Assembly (NCBI GenBank): GCA_004369085.1
Contig: ML210532.1
Location: 1 to 18,007 of the forward strand
Reading direction: 5' to 3'
DNA: 18,007 nt
Source: Coprinopsis marcescibilis
Lineage: Eukaryota; Basidiomycota; Agaricomycetes; Agaricales; Psathyrellaceae
In this document: one piece after another, positions 17,941 to 18,007 of the stretch
How the letters are laid out: each line of letters opens with the position of its first letter
Numbering within the stretch: the stretch's first letter is position 1
Notes under the pieces: model-generated
Told to the model about the DNA's origin: nothing
Databases searched by the model: none
What the model saw: the letters and a program-made list of their open reading frames with translations, nothing else
Position numbers and translations under genes: made by a program

Positions 17941-18007
17941 GATGTGAGAATCGAGAGAGAGGAGAGGAGGATATTTGGTTTAGGTGCTTAGTGAGGTAAA
18001 AGGAGAT

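Overview
The window looks like nuclear DNA of a filamentous basidiomycete, most likely a mushroom-forming fungus (Agaricomycetes). Coding regions are split by many short GT..AG introns (about 45-80 nt, with CTAAC/CTGAC branch sites). The window also holds a TPR-CHAT gene and a fungal APH/kinase-like remnant, both from families strongly expanded in that class. It has no bacterial, organellar or viral signature. Genus and species cannot be read from the sequence.

Layout. 1-2790: no recognisable gene; a short-unit minisatellite (143-345), a cluster of TTTGCGG-type motifs (607-737) and an (AG)9 tract. About 2792-6279 (+): a decayed gene of the Iml2/TTC39 family (copy A), with recognisable exons but frameshifts, a stop inside a conserved block and missing C-terminal exons. 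6459-10016 (-): a large multi-exon TPR-CHAT gene with seven near-identical 135-bp repeats and a visible His/Cys protease-like dyad; one frameshift lies just before the catalytic part. 10017-12251: no recognisable gene. 12252-12658 (+): an unrecognised spliced coding segment. 12852-13399 (+): the C-terminal exons of a second Iml2/TTC39 copy (copy B). 13800-15700: an island of diverged repeats rich in hairpins. 15830-16485 (-): a broken APH/kinase-like gene. 17551-17940 (-): a small unrecognised basic-protein ORF with a pyrimidine-rich leader.

How the parts relate. The two Iml2/TTC39 remnants lie in the same orientation about 6.5 kb apart, with the TPR-CHAT gene between them on the other strand. 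Both retain the same last exon (6214-6279 and 13271-13399), so they come from a duplication and are not one gene split by an insertion. Three recognisable genes carry indels. Either the locus is a decaying, repeat-rich accessory region or the assembly has uncorrected indels; the two explanations make different predictions, given in the findings.

The least explained feature is the 14520-15480 array: about five diverged units of 165-215 bp that carry up to five small inverted repeats each. Some stems differ between units by paired substitutions that keep the pairing. That pattern is expected if the folded form matters or if folding generates the repeats. The sequence alone does not reveal a function for it.
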